64,000 bases of DNA from JBCCMQ01 sp039026235 (GTDB lineage: Bacteria; Pseudomonadota; Alphaproteobacteria; Rhodobacterales; Rhodobacteraceae), in NCBI GenBank assembly GCA_039026235.1, contig JBCCMQ010000010.1, forward strand, positions 93,673-157,672, read 5' to 3'. Each line of letters starts with the position of its first letter. Positions within the stretch are counted from its first letter, which is position 1. This document shows, piece by piece, positions 17,189-26,059 of the stretch. Position numbers and translations under genes: made by a program. Below the pieces are notes generated by a model. That model saw nothing but the letters and a program-made list of their open reading frames with translations, was not told the origin of the DNA and did no database searches.

Positions 17189-18229
17189 ATGAAAAAGATA
17201 CTTGTAACATTGACGCTCGCGGCAACGCTGGCCGCCGGATCGGCCTTGGCCGACGGCGGGGTGATCAAGTTTGGCCACGACAACAAGACCGACCCGTTTG
17301 AAAACCCCGCACATGCCTGTACGGCAGTGTTCTCGAACTTGGTGACCTCGGGCACGAACGGAAGTGTGACTGTCGAGGTTTTCGGCTCGAACCAACTGGG
17401 TTCGGCGGCAGAGCACGTTCAGCAAATGCGCGACGGGATCATTCAGGCGACGCTGACATCGACCGGCGCACTGGCCAGCTATTACCCGCGCATCGACGTG
17501 TTGAACCTGCCCTTTGCGTTTTCGGGCAATGCCTCGACCTATGAAGTGTTTGACGGCGATTTCGGCGCAGCCCTTGCTGCCGATATTGAAGCAACTCTTG
17601 GCGATGTCGTCGTTCTGGGCTTTCCGGACACGGGCGGCTTCTTTGCGGTAACGAATTCGAAGCGCCCGATTGCCGATTTGGCCGATTTTGAGGGCATTCG
17701 TGTGCGCACGATGACCTTGCCGTCGCATCAGACCATCATGCAGTCGCTGGGTGCCGAAGCCTATCCGCTAGCCTGGGGCGAGGTCTATTCGGGTCTGCAG
17801 ACCGGCGTGATCGACGGACAGATGAACCCGGTGCCGATCATCTCGTTTGCCAACTTCTCGGAAGTTCAGAAGTATATGACGCTGACCAACCACCTGTTCT
17901 CGCCCTACACCTTCATGATAAACAAAGCTTTCTATGACAGCCTGTCTGATGCCGAACGCACCACCATCCACACCGCGGCCGAGAACTGTGTGGCAGCCAG
18001 CCGTGGTCTCAGCCGGATTATCGAAGCTTCGGATCGCGGTCTTGCCGGGCTGATGAGCAAGATGGAAGTGACAGCCCTGACCGACGAACAGCGCCAGGCG
18101 ATGGCCGGTGCCGCGCAGCCGGCCTTCGAGGCGCATGTGAACGAAAACCTCGATGCCAAGGCGGTCGAGCTTTTGGTCACGTTCAAGGCAGCGGTCGATG
18201 CGGCAAACGCCAACACCTATCTCGACTGA
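17189..18229 (+). CDS. TRAP transporter substrate-binding protein (DctP-type)
   Basis: A 346-residue periplasmic protein with a clear signal peptide (MKKILVTLTLAATLAAGSALA, cleaved near residue 21). The DctP-family core is present, including LNLPFAFSG, the FEGIRVRTM segment with the conserved carboxylate-binding arginine, and YSGLQTGVIDGQMNPVP. The arginine implies a carboxylate ligand such as an organic acid, N-acyl or amino-acid-like compound; the exact ligand is unknown. The downstream peptidase and PLP enzyme suggest an amide- or D-amino-acid-like ligand (inference). GGGAG lies ahead of the ATG. Confidence 0.92.
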   Translation: MKKILVTLTLAATLAAGSALADGGVIKFGHDNKTDPFENPAHACTAVFSNLVTSGTNGSVTVEVFGSNQLGSAAEHVQQMRDGIIQATLTSTGALASYYPRIDVLNLPFAFSGNASTYEVFDGDFGAALAADIEATLGDVVVLGFPDTGGFFAVTNSKRPIADLADFEGIRVRTMTLPSHQTIMQSLGAEAYPLAWGEVYSGLQTGVIDGQMNPVPIISFANFSEVQKYMTLTNHLFSPYTFMINKAFYDSLSDAERTTIHTAAENCVAASRGLSRIIEASDRGLAGLMSKMEVTALTDEQRQAMAGAAQPAFEAHVNENLDAKAVELLVTFKAAVDAANANTYLD

Positions 18230-18236
18230 TCCTCCC

Positions 18237-18294
18237 GGACGGGTGGCTACCCCGTCCAAAATGCTCTGGCAGGCTCGATCGGCGGCCTGCCAGA
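18237..18294 (+). other. Two consecutive hairpins after the TRAP binding-protein gene
   Basis: The first stem is 7 bp (GGACGGG 18237-18243 with CCCGTCC 18251-18257), followed by AAAA. The second is a perfect 10-bp stem (18265-18274 with 18285-18294) with a 10-nt loop. Neither has a T-run. They lie between the transporter and the two downstream enzyme genes, and probably limit read-through or protect the upstream mRNA. Confidence 0.6.
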
Positions 18295-18320
18295 CCACCC
18301 AATGAACCGGACCTGACAGT

Positions 18321-19787
18321 ATGCGCGTGTTCTGTGCCTCGATTGCGACAGAGACCAACACCTTCTCGCCCCTGCGGACGGACTTTTCCGACTTTCTCCA
18401 AAGCTTCTATGCGCCGCCCGGGGAACATCCCGAGACCCCGACGCTTTGCAGTGCCGTCTTTCCGGTCTTGCGTGCACGCGCCACGGCAGGCGAGATTGAC
18501 CTGATCGAAGGCACCGCGACCTGGGCCGAACCCGGCGGACTGGTCAATGCAGAAACCTGGGCGCGGCTGAAGGGCGAGGTGTTGGACCAACTGCGCGCGG
18601 CGCTGCCAGTCGATGCCGTTGTCCTTGGATTACACGGGGCCATGATCGCCCACGGATGCACCGACTGCGAGGGTGCGCTGATTGAAGAGGCGCGCCAGAT
18701 CGCGGGCCCAAGAGCGACCATCGGTGTCACATTCGACCCGCACAGTCACCTCAGCGACAAGCGTACTGAGAACGCCGATATCATCACGGTGTTCAAAGAG
18801 TTCCCGCACACCGACTTCGTGGAAACCGCCGAAGCCTGTGTCGACCTGACACTGCGCGCCGCGCGGGGTGAGATTGCACCGCAGATGCGTGTCTTCGATG
18901 TGCGCATGATCGACATTCTTCCAACCAGCCGCGAGCCAATGCGCGGCTTTGTTGACAAGCTGCGCACCATGGAGCGCAAGGACACCTCTTTGTCCCTGTC
19001 CATTATTCACGGGTTTATGGCGGGCGATTCCCCTGATCTGGGCGCGAAGATTATAGCTATCACGGACGGCGACGCCGAAAGAGCCACGAAATTGGCACGG
19101 GATCTTGGGCTTGAGCTGTTTTCATTCCGGGGCCGCGCGACACCGGATTTTTTGCCCGCGCGAGAGGCACTGCTTTTGGCCGACAAGGCCGTCAAGGGAC
19201 CCACCGTTGTCGCCGATGTCTGGGATAATCCGGGCGGTGGCGTCGCGGGCGACGGTACGATCATGCTCAGAACAGCTTTGGAGGTCGGGCTGACCAACGC
19301 CGCCTTCGGCACGATCTGGGATCCGATGGCAGTGCGCCTGTGCCATGCCGCCGGAGAGGGCGCTCGTTTCCCATTGCGTTTTGGCGGCAAGACTTCGGCG
19401 ACGGCAGGCGATCCCATCGACGCCGATGTTGACGTCATCAAACTAAAACGCGATGCGGTTCAAAGCTTTGGTGCCTCGGTCGTTCCTTTGGGAGATTGTG
19501 CAGTGATCCGCGTGGCCGGAATAGATGTCATTCTGAATTCCAATCGCGCACAGGCGTTTTCGCCCGATCTGTTTTCGAACCTGGGCATCGAGCCCCGCGA
19601 ACGACAGGTTCTGGTGGTGAAATCCACAAACCATTTCCATGGCGCTTTTGCCTCGGTCGCCGCCGCCATCCTCTATGCGTCAGTGGACGGCCCCTACCCA
19701 AACGATCCGCGCAAGAACCACTACAAGGCCCTGAAGCGCGAGATTTGGCCCATAATAGATAACCCGCATGGGACGGAAGCCGCCTGA
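18321..19787 (+). CDS. M81 family metallopeptidase (MlrC-like)
   Basis: A 488-residue protein related to MlrC, the last enzyme of microcystin breakdown, but the family is far wider than that pathway. The N-terminal domain has TETNTFSPL, LHGAMIAHGCTDCEG, the putative zinc site DPHSHL and FKEFPHTDF. The C-terminal domain has DVWDNPGGGVAGDGT. The likely reaction is hydrolysis of a small peptide or amide; the substrate is not known. It lies downstream of a TRAP transporter, and its TGA shares a base with the next start, so import, hydrolysis and the following PLP step may form one pathway (inference). Confidence 0.87.
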   Translation: MRVFCASIATETNTFSPLRTDFSDFLQSFYAPPGEHPETPTLCSAVFPVLRARATAGEIDLIEGTATWAEPGGLVNAETWARLKGEVLDQLRAALPVDAVVLGLHGAMIAHGCTDCEGALIEEARQIAGPRATIGVTFDPHSHLSDKRTENADIITVFKEFPHTDFVETAEACVDLTLRAARGEIAPQMRVFDVRMIDILPTSREPMRGFVDKLRTMERKDTSLSLSIIHGFMAGDSPDLGAKIIAITDGDAERATKLARDLGLELFSFRGRATPDFLPAREALLLADKAVKGPTVVADVWDNPGGGVAGDGTIMLRTALEVGLTNAAFGTIWDPMAVRLCHAAGEGARFPLRFGGKTSATAGDPIDADVDVIKLKRDAVQSFGASVVPLGDCAVIRVAGIDVILNSNRAQAFSPDLFSNLGIEPRERQVLVVKSTNHFHGAFASVAAAILYASVDGPYPNDPRKNHYKALKREIWPIIDNPHGTEAA

Positions 19788-20839
19788 TGTTTCCCGAAAT
19801 CGACACTCCCGCTGTTCTTGTTGATCTTGACGTTGCCGAGGACAATATCGACCGCTTTCAATCCCATTGCGATGCGCATGGACTGTCCGTTCGCCCCCAT
19901 ATCAAGACCCACAAGCTGCCGACGCTGGCCAAACGGCAAATCAGCGCCGGAGCCGTCGGCATCACCTGCCAGAAGATCAGCGAAGCGGAAGCCATGATCG
20001 CCGAAGGCGGCGTCGAAGATGTTCTCTTGACCTACAACGTGCTTGGGGCGGCCAAGCTTGATCGCCTGAAGGCCCTGGCCAGTCGCGTCAGACTGACCGT
20101 GGTGGCGGATAATGACACCGTGATTGCGGGGCTCGCCGCCGCCTTTGCCGACACGCCGAAACCGCTTCGGGTGCTTGTCGAATGCGACACCGGTGCCGCG
20201 CGCTGCGGCGTCGCGACGCCAGAAGCGTCGTTGATCCTGGCGCGCCAGATCGCCGATGCTCCGGGTCTCACCTTTGCCGGGTTGATGACCTATCCGCCCG
20301 TCGGAAAGGAAGCTTCAGTGCAAAACTGGCTGAGCCGCGCCAAAGCTTTGATCGAGGCAGCGGGTCATCCAGTCGAGGTGATCTCGAACGGCGGGTCGCC
20401 AGGCATGTGGACGGCCGAGGCCGTCAGCGTTGCCACGGAATACCGGATCGGCACCTATGCCTATATGGACCGCTCGCTTGCCGAACGCGATGTTTGCGAT
20501 TGGAGTGACTGCGCGCTGACCGTATTGTCCACCGTTATCTCGGTCCCCGTACCGGATCGCGCGGTGATCGACGCCGGGTCGAAGGTGCTGACGTCGGATT
20601 TGCTTGGGCTGGAAGGCCACGGGCATGTATTGGGCCGGCCCGACATTCTGATTGCCGGGTTGTCCGAGGAACACGGCGTTCTTTCGGCAACCAACATTGG
20701 TCTGAAAGTTGGCGACAGGGTCCGGATTGTCCCGAACCACGCCTGCGTCGTGGCCAATATGCTGGACCATGTGGAACTGGTTCGGGGCGACGCGCATCTG
20801 AAGCGGGAGACGGTCGTCGCGCGCGGCCAAGTTTGGTAG
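19787..20839 (+). CDS. D-threonine aldolase / D-serine dehydratase-like PLP enzyme
   Basis: A 350-residue fold-type III (alanine-racemase-like) enzyme. The PLP lysine is in RPHIKTHK (about residue 44), the phosphate-binding region is near SNGGSPG, and the metal ligands of the DSD1/D-TA family are present as EEHGV and NHACVVAN (His and Cys near the C-terminus). Relatives cleave beta-hydroxy-D-amino acids, dehydrate D-serine, or act on 3-hydroxyaspartate. Which of these applies cannot be read from sequence. Translationally coupled to the M81 gene and last in the operon; a degenerate integrase begins just after it. Confidence 0.87.
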   Translation: MFPEIDTPAVLVDLDVAEDNIDRFQSHCDAHGLSVRPHIKTHKLPTLAKRQISAGAVGITCQKISEAEAMIAEGGVEDVLLTYNVLGAAKLDRLKALASRVRLTVVADNDTVIAGLAAAFADTPKPLRVLVECDTGAARCGVATPEASLILARQIADAPGLTFAGLMTYPPVGKEASVQNWLSRAKALIEAAGHPVEVISNGGSPGMWTAEAVSVATEYRIGTYAYMDRSLAERDVCDWSDCALTVLSTVISVPVPDRAVIDAGSKVLTSDLLGLEGHGHVLGRPDILIAGLSEEHGVLSATNIGLKVGDRVRIVPNHACVVANMLDHVELVRGDAHLKRETVVARGQVW

Positions 20840-20863
20840 AAAACATAAGCTGATACAGGAATT

Positions 20864-21304
20864 GAAACGAATATTGTTGCGAAATCCATGAACCGTAAAT
20901 CCGTCGCAACCCATGCGATCCATCATTGGCTTGAATGCCATTACGCTTAGTGGACGCGCCTTCCGGTCGGCCAGTAGCTGGGGACTAGGGAAAAGAAAGG
21001 TCCTACTTCACCCGCGGATCCGCTCGACAACAAGCATTGCGGCCTCTGAAAGGGGCGCACGGTGTGAAAGACCACCCTTCATGCGCTCGCTGGGTACGGT
21101 CCGAACGTCTTCGTCAATCTATGACCAGCGCGCGCCCCTGACTTCTCCGGAACGCCATGCTGTAAGTACGATTAACTCTAATGCCCGGGCCGCAACCGCG
21201 GTGCAATCAGAGAGTTCAGCCATGAATGGCGGAACTTCCTGCCAGGGCAACGCAGCAAGATGTACAGGCTGCCTCGTTATCGTATGCAGCGCGCGTTTCA
21301 ATCC
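20864..21304 (-). pseudogene. Truncated tyrosine integrase with in-frame stops
   Basis: Minus-strand translation from the IS edge gives ALPWQEVPPFMAEL and LTAWRSGEVRGARWS, then a TAG. In the same frame follow DEDVRTVPSERMKGG, a TGA after VVERIRG, and finally GFTVHGFRNNIR, which holds the His-x-x-Arg active-site element of P4-type phage integrases. The end of the catalytic domain (with the tyrosine) and the whole N-terminal domain are gone. The 5' break coincides with the left end of the IS3 element at 21305. It is a remnant of an older integrated element. Confidence 0.85.
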
Positions 21305-21338
21305 TGATCAGCCCCACCCGAGTGGTCCGGTTTGATTG

Positions 21339-22294
21339 TTAGTGCATGACCGGCCTCGGGTCCATCGGGACGCGTGTTTCCGGAGCCGGCGGGCGATAGC
21401 GCAGGGCGCTGTGTGGTCTCTTTGTGTTGTAGTGCTTTCTCCATTGTTCGATCAGGATCTGAGCCTCGCGCAGGTGTAGAAGATTTCTCCGTTGAGCAGT
21501 TCGTCCATTGCCCGGCAGGCGATTGCGGAGCAATCTGCCGAGAGGGGCGAAACCGGGCGTTGAAGCTTTCGCAGTATCCGTTCTCCCAGGGGGATCCCGG
21601 CTCGATGTAGGCGGTCTTGGCGCCAACCGCAGCAATCCAGTCCCGAACAGCCTGTGCCACGAACTCAGGACCGTTGTCGAACCGGATGTAGGCCGGGACG
21701 CCCCGCAGGATGAACAGGTCACTCAAGGCATCAATCACGTCACCTGAGTTCAGCTTCCGCTTCACCCGTATGGCCAGGCACTCCCGGCTATGTTCGTCGA
21801 GGATGTTCAGTGTGCGGAAGGCCTTTCCATCATCGGTCCGGCAATGCACGAAGTCGTAGCTTCAGACGTGGTTGCGATACTCGGGCCGCAACCGGACACA
21901 TGATCCCTCATTCAACCAGAGCCGTCCCTTCTTCGGTTGTTTCGCAGGCACTTTCAGCCCCTCACGCCGCCACAGGCGTTCGACACGCTTGTCGTTCACT
22001 TGCCAGCCTGCATCCCGCAGCAGGGCCGCGATCCGCCCCTCTCGGGACATCACTCCGTGATGTCCTGCCGGGCAGTGGATAACCGTAGCGGCCGTATTGG
22101 CGCGTCAGCTCAATCATGTCCGCGACCAGGCGCGCCTCGTCGGCTCGGCCTCTTGGCAACTTTCTCTGCGTGGAACGGTGCTGCCCCAGAACACGGCAAG
22201 CTCGCCGTTCCGACACCCTAAACTCACTGCACACATTATCTATGCATGCCCGGCGGCGAGCGGGGCTCAGAAGTTTCCCTTTGCGGCCTCCCAC
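21339..22294 (-). pseudogene. IS3 transposase orfB, broken by an insertion, a nonsense codon and a frameshift
   Basis: Homologous segments appear in order but not in one frame. The first is the N-terminal part (SEFRVSERRACRVLGQHRST and LTRQYGRYGYP). Next comes GRIAALLRDAGWQVNDKRVERLWRREGLKVP. A TGA at 21862-21864 stands where these transposases have Trp (NHV-W-SYDFV). The DDE core follows, with RFDNGPEF and SPWENGYCESFNAR. After a frameshift near 21550 the C-terminal piece has EQWRKHYNTKRPHSALRYRPP. About 40 extra bases with a perfect palindrome (22045-22065) interrupt the region after GRYGY. It cannot make active transposase without repair. Confidence 0.82.
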
Positions 22295-22545
22295 AGGATG
22301 AGCTTGTCGAGGGCCAGATCCGAAACGGCGCGACGCAGCTGCTCGTTCTCTTTCTGCAACCGTTTTAGTTCCCTGAGTTGGTCGGTTCCCATCCCGCCAT
22401 ATTGCTTGCGCCAGCGGTCGTAGGTCTGCTCAGTTATGCGCACTTCGCGGATCGCATCCACGCGCTGCATTCCCTGACCGACAAGCACCTCAACCTGCCG
22501 TAACTTCGTGACAACCTCTTCCGGCTTGTGTCGCTTCTTTCCCAT
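22267..22545 (-). CDS. IS3 transposase orfA
   Basis: A 92-residue protein, intact. The helix-turn-helix lies at about residues 20-50 (AIREVRITEQTYDRWRKQYGG), followed by a leucine-zipper coiled coil (LRELKRLQKENEQLRRAVSDLALDK in two halves), as in OrfA of the IS407-like group of IS3. It ends GNF, overlapping the start of the orfB region. Alone it can bind the ends but not transpose. Confidence 0.88.
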   Translation of the reverse strand: MGKKRHKPEEVVTKLRQVEVLVGQGMQRVDAIREVRITEQTYDRWRKQYGGMGTDQLRELKRLQKENEQLRRAVSDLALDKLILWEAAKGNF

Positions 22546-22601
22546 TCTGATCCTCCGTTTTCCTAAGCATAAAGGCGGACCACTTCATTGGGGGAGGATC
22601 A

Positions 22602-22872
22602 CCAACGTCCACGCGTTTCCGTCCGGAAACCATCCCAACTGGGTCGCTGCGCTGAAGGACCTTGGGCAGATCGAAGGTCTGCGCGTGATCGGCGCAGGCC
22701 ACGGCTTGCCCGCGGCCCCGGCGCGATTGACGATGCCGTTGCCTATTTGGACTTTCGCGAGGATGTGATCCAGAACAGCGCCGATGCGGAAAGCGCAATC
22801 TCAGCTATTCGGGCTGCCTATCCGGGCTACGGCGCAAAGCGGCTTTTGTCATTTGTCAGCATGCGGTTCTGA
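22602..22872 (+). pseudogene. C-terminal fragment of a beta-lactamase-fold metallohydrolase
   Basis: Directly at the IS right end the + strand reads THVH-like TNVHAFPSGNHPNWVAAL followed by GLRVIGAGHGLP, the last metal-binding histidine region of MBL-fold hydrolases. After a one-base shift near 22720 the protein resumes as GAIDDAVAYLDF and SAISAIRAAYPGYGAKRLLSF and stops at 22870-22872. The first two thirds of the gene are missing, and no matching piece lies left of the IS. It is a dead remnant cut by the IS-linked rearrangement. Confidence 0.7.
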
Positions 22873-22914
22873 CGGCGGCCGCAATGGACCAACAACTGTC
22901 TTGCGCCTAATCTA

Positions 22915-23898
22915 TCACCAGAAATGCGTTGCAAGTGCCGCAGTGACACGGGCCCCGGCCGCCTGAAATTCCTGTTCTAGCCTGTCCACAAGATCGGCAA
23001 CACGCACGATATCATCCACAGCCCCAATGCCCTGGCCAGAGCCCCATATCTCGGTCCAGATCTTCGGTTTCTCGGCGCTGGCGCCAAAGTTCATCTTGGT
23101 CGGATCCGAAAGCTCAAGATTATCGGGATCGAGACCCGCGGCCGAGATCGACGGCTTCAGGTAATTGCCGTGCACGCCTGTGAACAGGTTCGTATAGACG
23201 ATGTCCTCGGCGCTGCCGTCGGCAATCATACGCTTGTAGGCTTTGGCCGCATGGGCCTCTTCGGTCGCGATAAAGGCAGAGCCAACGTATCCGCCGTCTG
23301 CGCCCATGGCCAAGGCTGCAAGAATTGCGTCGCCGCGTGCAAGCGCTCCGGCCAGATAAAGCGGCCCATGGAACCAGCTGCGGATTTCCTGAACCAGTGC
23401 AAAGGGTGAAATCGTCCCGGCATGACCGCCTGCGCCCGCCGCCACAGCCACCAGCCCATCTGCCCCTTTCTGAATTGCCTTCTGAGCGAACCGGTTATCT
23501 ACGACATCGTGAAGGACGATACCGCCGCTGGAATGCGCGGCCTCATAGACGTCTTCACGCGCGCCGAGCGACGTAATCCAGATCGGGACATTCAACCGGG
23601 CGCATATTTCCACGTCTTGTTCGAGGCGTGTGTTAGAGCGATGGACAATCTGGTTAACAGCATAGGGCGCGGCGGGCCGGTCAGGATTGGCCTGATTGTG
23701 CCGATCAAGTTCCTCTTCAATCTGGATGATCCAGGCCTCAAGACTTTCGCCATCCTTTTCGCGCGCATTAAGTGCTGGAAAAGATCCGACGACCCCGGCC
23801 TTGCACTGCGCGATCACGAGCTTCGGGCGCGAGATGATAAACAGCGGGCTGCCGATCATCGGCAATCGCAAACCGGCCAGAACGTCAGGTAGGCTCAA
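22915..23898 (-). CDS. Nitronate monooxygenase-family flavoprotein
   Basis: A 327-residue FMN TIM-barrel protein of the 2-nitropropane dioxygenase/nitronate monooxygenase group. Family elements are PMIGSPLFIISRP at the N-terminus, the catalytic-histidine loop AAGAGGHAGTISPFALVQEI (about 156-175), the FMN phosphate-binding end LAMGADGGYVGSAFIAT, and the C-terminal GSGQGIGAV. It would oxidise alkyl nitronates or a related carbanion with oxygen. Many members are annotated only by fold, so the natural substrate is open. It is divergent from the FAD amine-oxidase-like gene, with 192 bases between the starts. Confidence 0.85.
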   Translation of the reverse strand: MSLPDVLAGLRLPMIGSPLFIISRPKLVIAQCKAGVVGSFPALNAREKDGESLEAWIIQIEEELDRHNQANPDRPAAPYAVNQIVHRSNTRLEQDVEICARLNVPIWITSLGAREDVYEAAHSSGGIVLHDVVDNRFAQKAIQKGADGLVAVAAGAGGHAGTISPFALVQEIRSWFHGPLYLAGALARGDAILAALAMGADGGYVGSAFIATEEAHAAKAYKRMIADGSAEDIVYTNLFTGVHGNYLKPSISAAGLDPDNLELSDPTKMNFGASAEKPKIWTEIWGSGQGIGAVDDIVRVADLVDRLEQEFQAAGARVTAALATHFW

Positions 23899-24090
23899 AG
23901 CAAATTCTCCACCGCTTCGGGCGGGACGCCCTGCAATGCGCCTTTTTCGACCAGTTGCGCAGTCTCGTCAGCCCCAAATCGCGCCACATGGGGTTTTTCT
24001 TGGCGCGGCGCGCACGGGTACGGATTGGATCCACCTGCGCCAGCCCCTAGGTTGGCCTTAAAAGACGACGGCAAAACGGAAAGGCGGCCA

Positions 24091-25014
24091 ATGCGAATTG
24101 CGGTCATAGGCTCTGGTATCACCGGGCTGTCCTGTGCAAGCGCGCTGGCCGCCGCTGGTCTTTCTCCTGTGGTTCTTGACAAGGGTCGCGGTGTTGGCGG
24201 GCGCGCGGCAACCCGTCGGCTGGCGAATGGGCAGCGTTTCGACCACGGTGCCGGATCGGTCATCGCCCGAGGCCCGTCCTTGCGGGCGGCGCTTAGCGAT
24301 GCCACCAGCGCCGGCGCCGCCCATCCGATCAACGATGACCCAAATCATCGCGCATTTGTCGGCACACCGGGCATGTCGTCCATTCCCAAACATATCGGCC
24401 GGGGCCTCGAAATAAAGCAGGGCATCCAAGTGACCGCGCTGCATGAAATCGCTGGCAGCTGGCATGTTCAGGCCCAGGACTATCAAGCCAAGTTTGACCG
24501 AGTGGTTCTTACCGTCCCGGCCCCACAGGTTGCGCCTATTCTTGGCGATGGGCATCCGCTATCGGCTTCCGCGAAGGACATTGCCTTTGACCCCTGCCTG
24601 ACCCTGATGGCCGTTCTTGCGGGTGGGCCTCAGACGGATGCTGCGCCGGTTGATCAAGGGCCCCTAGAACGGATTTCCTGCGAAAGCGCCAAGCCCGGCC
24701 GCCCGGCGGGCGATTGCTGGGTGGTGCAGGCCGATGCCGAATTTAGCCGCGCCCATCTGGAAACCAGCCTGGAGGACATTCCCGCCCTGCTCCTTCCCCA
24801 CCTTCTAAAGCACACCGGCCATGCACCGGATGAGGTGCACGCGGCAATCGGGCACCGCTGGCGATATGCGCACGCGACACGCCCGCTCGGGACCGCGTAT
24901 CTTGGCGACGCGCGGCAAGGCATTTTTATAGGTGGCGACTGGTGTCTTGGGCGCGAAGTTGAGCACGCCTGGGACAGCGGACGCGCTATTGCCGAGGCCA
25001 TTTTGGACGCATGA
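24091..25014 (+). CDS. Renalase-like FAD-dependent oxidoreductase
   Basis: A 307-residue protein. The N-terminal FAD motif is IGSGITGLSCASAL with VLDKGRGVGGRAATRR and FDHGAG, the signature of the small renalase-type amine-oxidase proteins. The C-terminal FAD element IFIGGDWCLGREVEHAWDSGRAIAE is typical. Human renalase re-oxidises aberrant reduced nicotinamide isomers; whether the bacterial form does the same is inferred. AAAGGCGG precedes the ATG at 24091; the frame upstream to 24025 is rejected. Confidence 0.83.
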   Translation: MRIAVIGSGITGLSCASALAAAGLSPVVLDKGRGVGGRAATRRLANGQRFDHGAGSVIARGPSLRAALSDATSAGAAHPINDDPNHRAFVGTPGMSSIPKHIGRGLEIKQGIQVTALHEIAGSWHVQAQDYQAKFDRVVLTVPAPQVAPILGDGHPLSASAKDIAFDPCLTLMAVLAGGPQTDAAPVDQGPLERISCESAKPGRPAGDCWVVQADAEFSRAHLETSLEDIPALLLPHLLKHTGHAPDEVHAAIGHRWRYAHATRPLGTAYLGDARQGIFIGGDWCLGREVEHAWDSGRAIAEAILDA

Positions 25015-25357
25015 CCACCGGCAATGGACGAACCCTTGTGGGGCGGAATCTGCTTCGTCAGCTTTGGCGGGCCGGCCTAGGGTGCTTATGCTGCGTTTGC
25101 CGGGTTCAAATTGCGATCTTCATTCAAAAGCAACTCACAGATCCCCGGCGCAGGCATTGACGGGTTTGGCGGCCCATTCCACTTGGCCGTCCAGAAACGT
25201 TAATTTCTTGCGGATCACACGTAACGGCGGTATGTAACATAGTTGGTGAGAACGTTGCGTGCGTTGGGATGGGCTTCGCGCGCGAATTTGACGAAAACCC
25301 TTGCGTGTACTGTATTGAAGATCAGAGACGCTGGGGACCGAACTGGTGGAGTAACTA
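25015..25357. promoter_or_regulatory. Intergenic region with a sigma-70-like promoter for the VPLPA-CTERM gene
   Basis: The 343-bp gap holds no credible gene. A good promoter can be read on the + strand: TTGACG at 25288-25293, a 17-base spacer, and TGTATT at 25311-25316. This leaves a leader of about 35 bases before the ATG at 25358, which is preceded by a weak GGAGTAACTA. The match to consensus suggests constitutive or strong expression. Confidence 0.6.
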
Positions 25358-26032
25358 ATGAAGAACGCACTGCTTCCTGCATTCACTTTTCTTTTCTTGG
25401 CCACGACAGCACATGCCGCGACGGTGACTGTCACGGAAGGTGATGGCCAGAACCGTCCGCTGGTTGCCGGATCGAGCGACCTGGAAGACGCACCCCCGGG
25501 TGGGACAGGTTTCGACCTTGATGCGCTTTTTGGTGGCCCTTTTGGGCAAGGTGACACAATTGGAATATATGGCCGCATTGTAAGCTCCGTCGACAGGTTC
25601 TCTTACTCGTTTACGGCCGGAGTGAACTTCAATGTGCTGTTCGACTTCGACGGTTACGATTTGGACAACGGCGGAACCGTCGCGGCAGGTCTATCGGGCC
25701 TGATTGACCAAAGCGTGGTGAACGGTGGTGGCGATCCAGTTAACGATGGAGGCGGCAAAGGTGTCGTTATTTCGTTGTTCCAAGGCCTAACACTGATCGA
25801 TTCGAACCCATACACGACCAATGTCACGTCGGCGACGACCAGTGATAACTTGATCTTCGGAAACGTGGCGGCCGGAAACTACACGCTGGTGATCGACGGC
25901 GCTGGCGGGCCAAATAAGAGTAGGCCGGCACTTTACGACATTGAGATTTCGGCGGTTCCGCTGCCTTTGCCCGGTCTGCTTCTCGTGGTGGGGCTTGGCG
26001 GATTGGCTGCGTTTCGCCGCAAGACCGCCTAG
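25358..26032 (+). CDS. VPLPA-CTERM sorting-domain protein
   Basis: A 224-residue secreted protein. Signal peptide residues 1-20 (cleavage after AHA) are followed by a Gly/Asp/Asn-rich beta domain with an FDFDGYDLDNGG patch that may bind calcium (inference). The C-terminus has the tripartite sorting signal: VPLPLPG, a hydrophobic helix (LLLVVGLGGLAAF) and a basic RRK tail. Such tails are processed by exosortase-type systems (VPLPA/PEP-CTERM) and the protein ends up on the cell surface or in exopolysaccharide. The exosortase gene is not in this window. It is monocistronic, with a promoter and a terminator of its own. Confidence 0.88.
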   Translation: MKNALLPAFTFLFLATTAHAATVTVTEGDGQNRPLVAGSSDLEDAPPGGTGFDLDALFGGPFGQGDTIGIYGRIVSSVDRFSYSFTAGVNFNVLFDFDGYDLDNGGTVAAGLSGLIDQSVVNGGGDPVNDGGGKGVVISLFQGLTLIDSNPYTTNVTSATTSDNLIFGNVAAGNYTLVIDGAGGPNKSRPALYDIEISAVPLPLPGLLLVVGLGGLAAFRRKTA

Positions 26033-26059
26033 GTCAGCTGCAATGACATGACTAGCGTG

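Larger units (their letters stand above)
21305..22601 (-). mobile_element. IS3-family insertion sequence, about 1.3 kb, inactive
   Basis: Imperfect terminal inverted repeats can be read. The left end at 21305 begins TGATCAGCCCC and has AGTGGTCCG about 16 bases in. The right end, read inward from 22601, begins TGATCCTCCCC and has AGTGGTCCG at 17. Inside are an intact orfA and a broken orfB. The bases flanking the two ends (TCC on the left, CCA on the right) do not form a target duplication. The same ends separate two unrelated gene fragments, which points to a deletion after insertion. Orientation is minus. Confidence 0.85.

Noticed and set aside
18321..19787. Inferring microcystin degradation from the MlrC-like gene
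   Set aside because: MlrA, MlrB and MlrD are absent, and M81 proteins are widespread outside that pathway.
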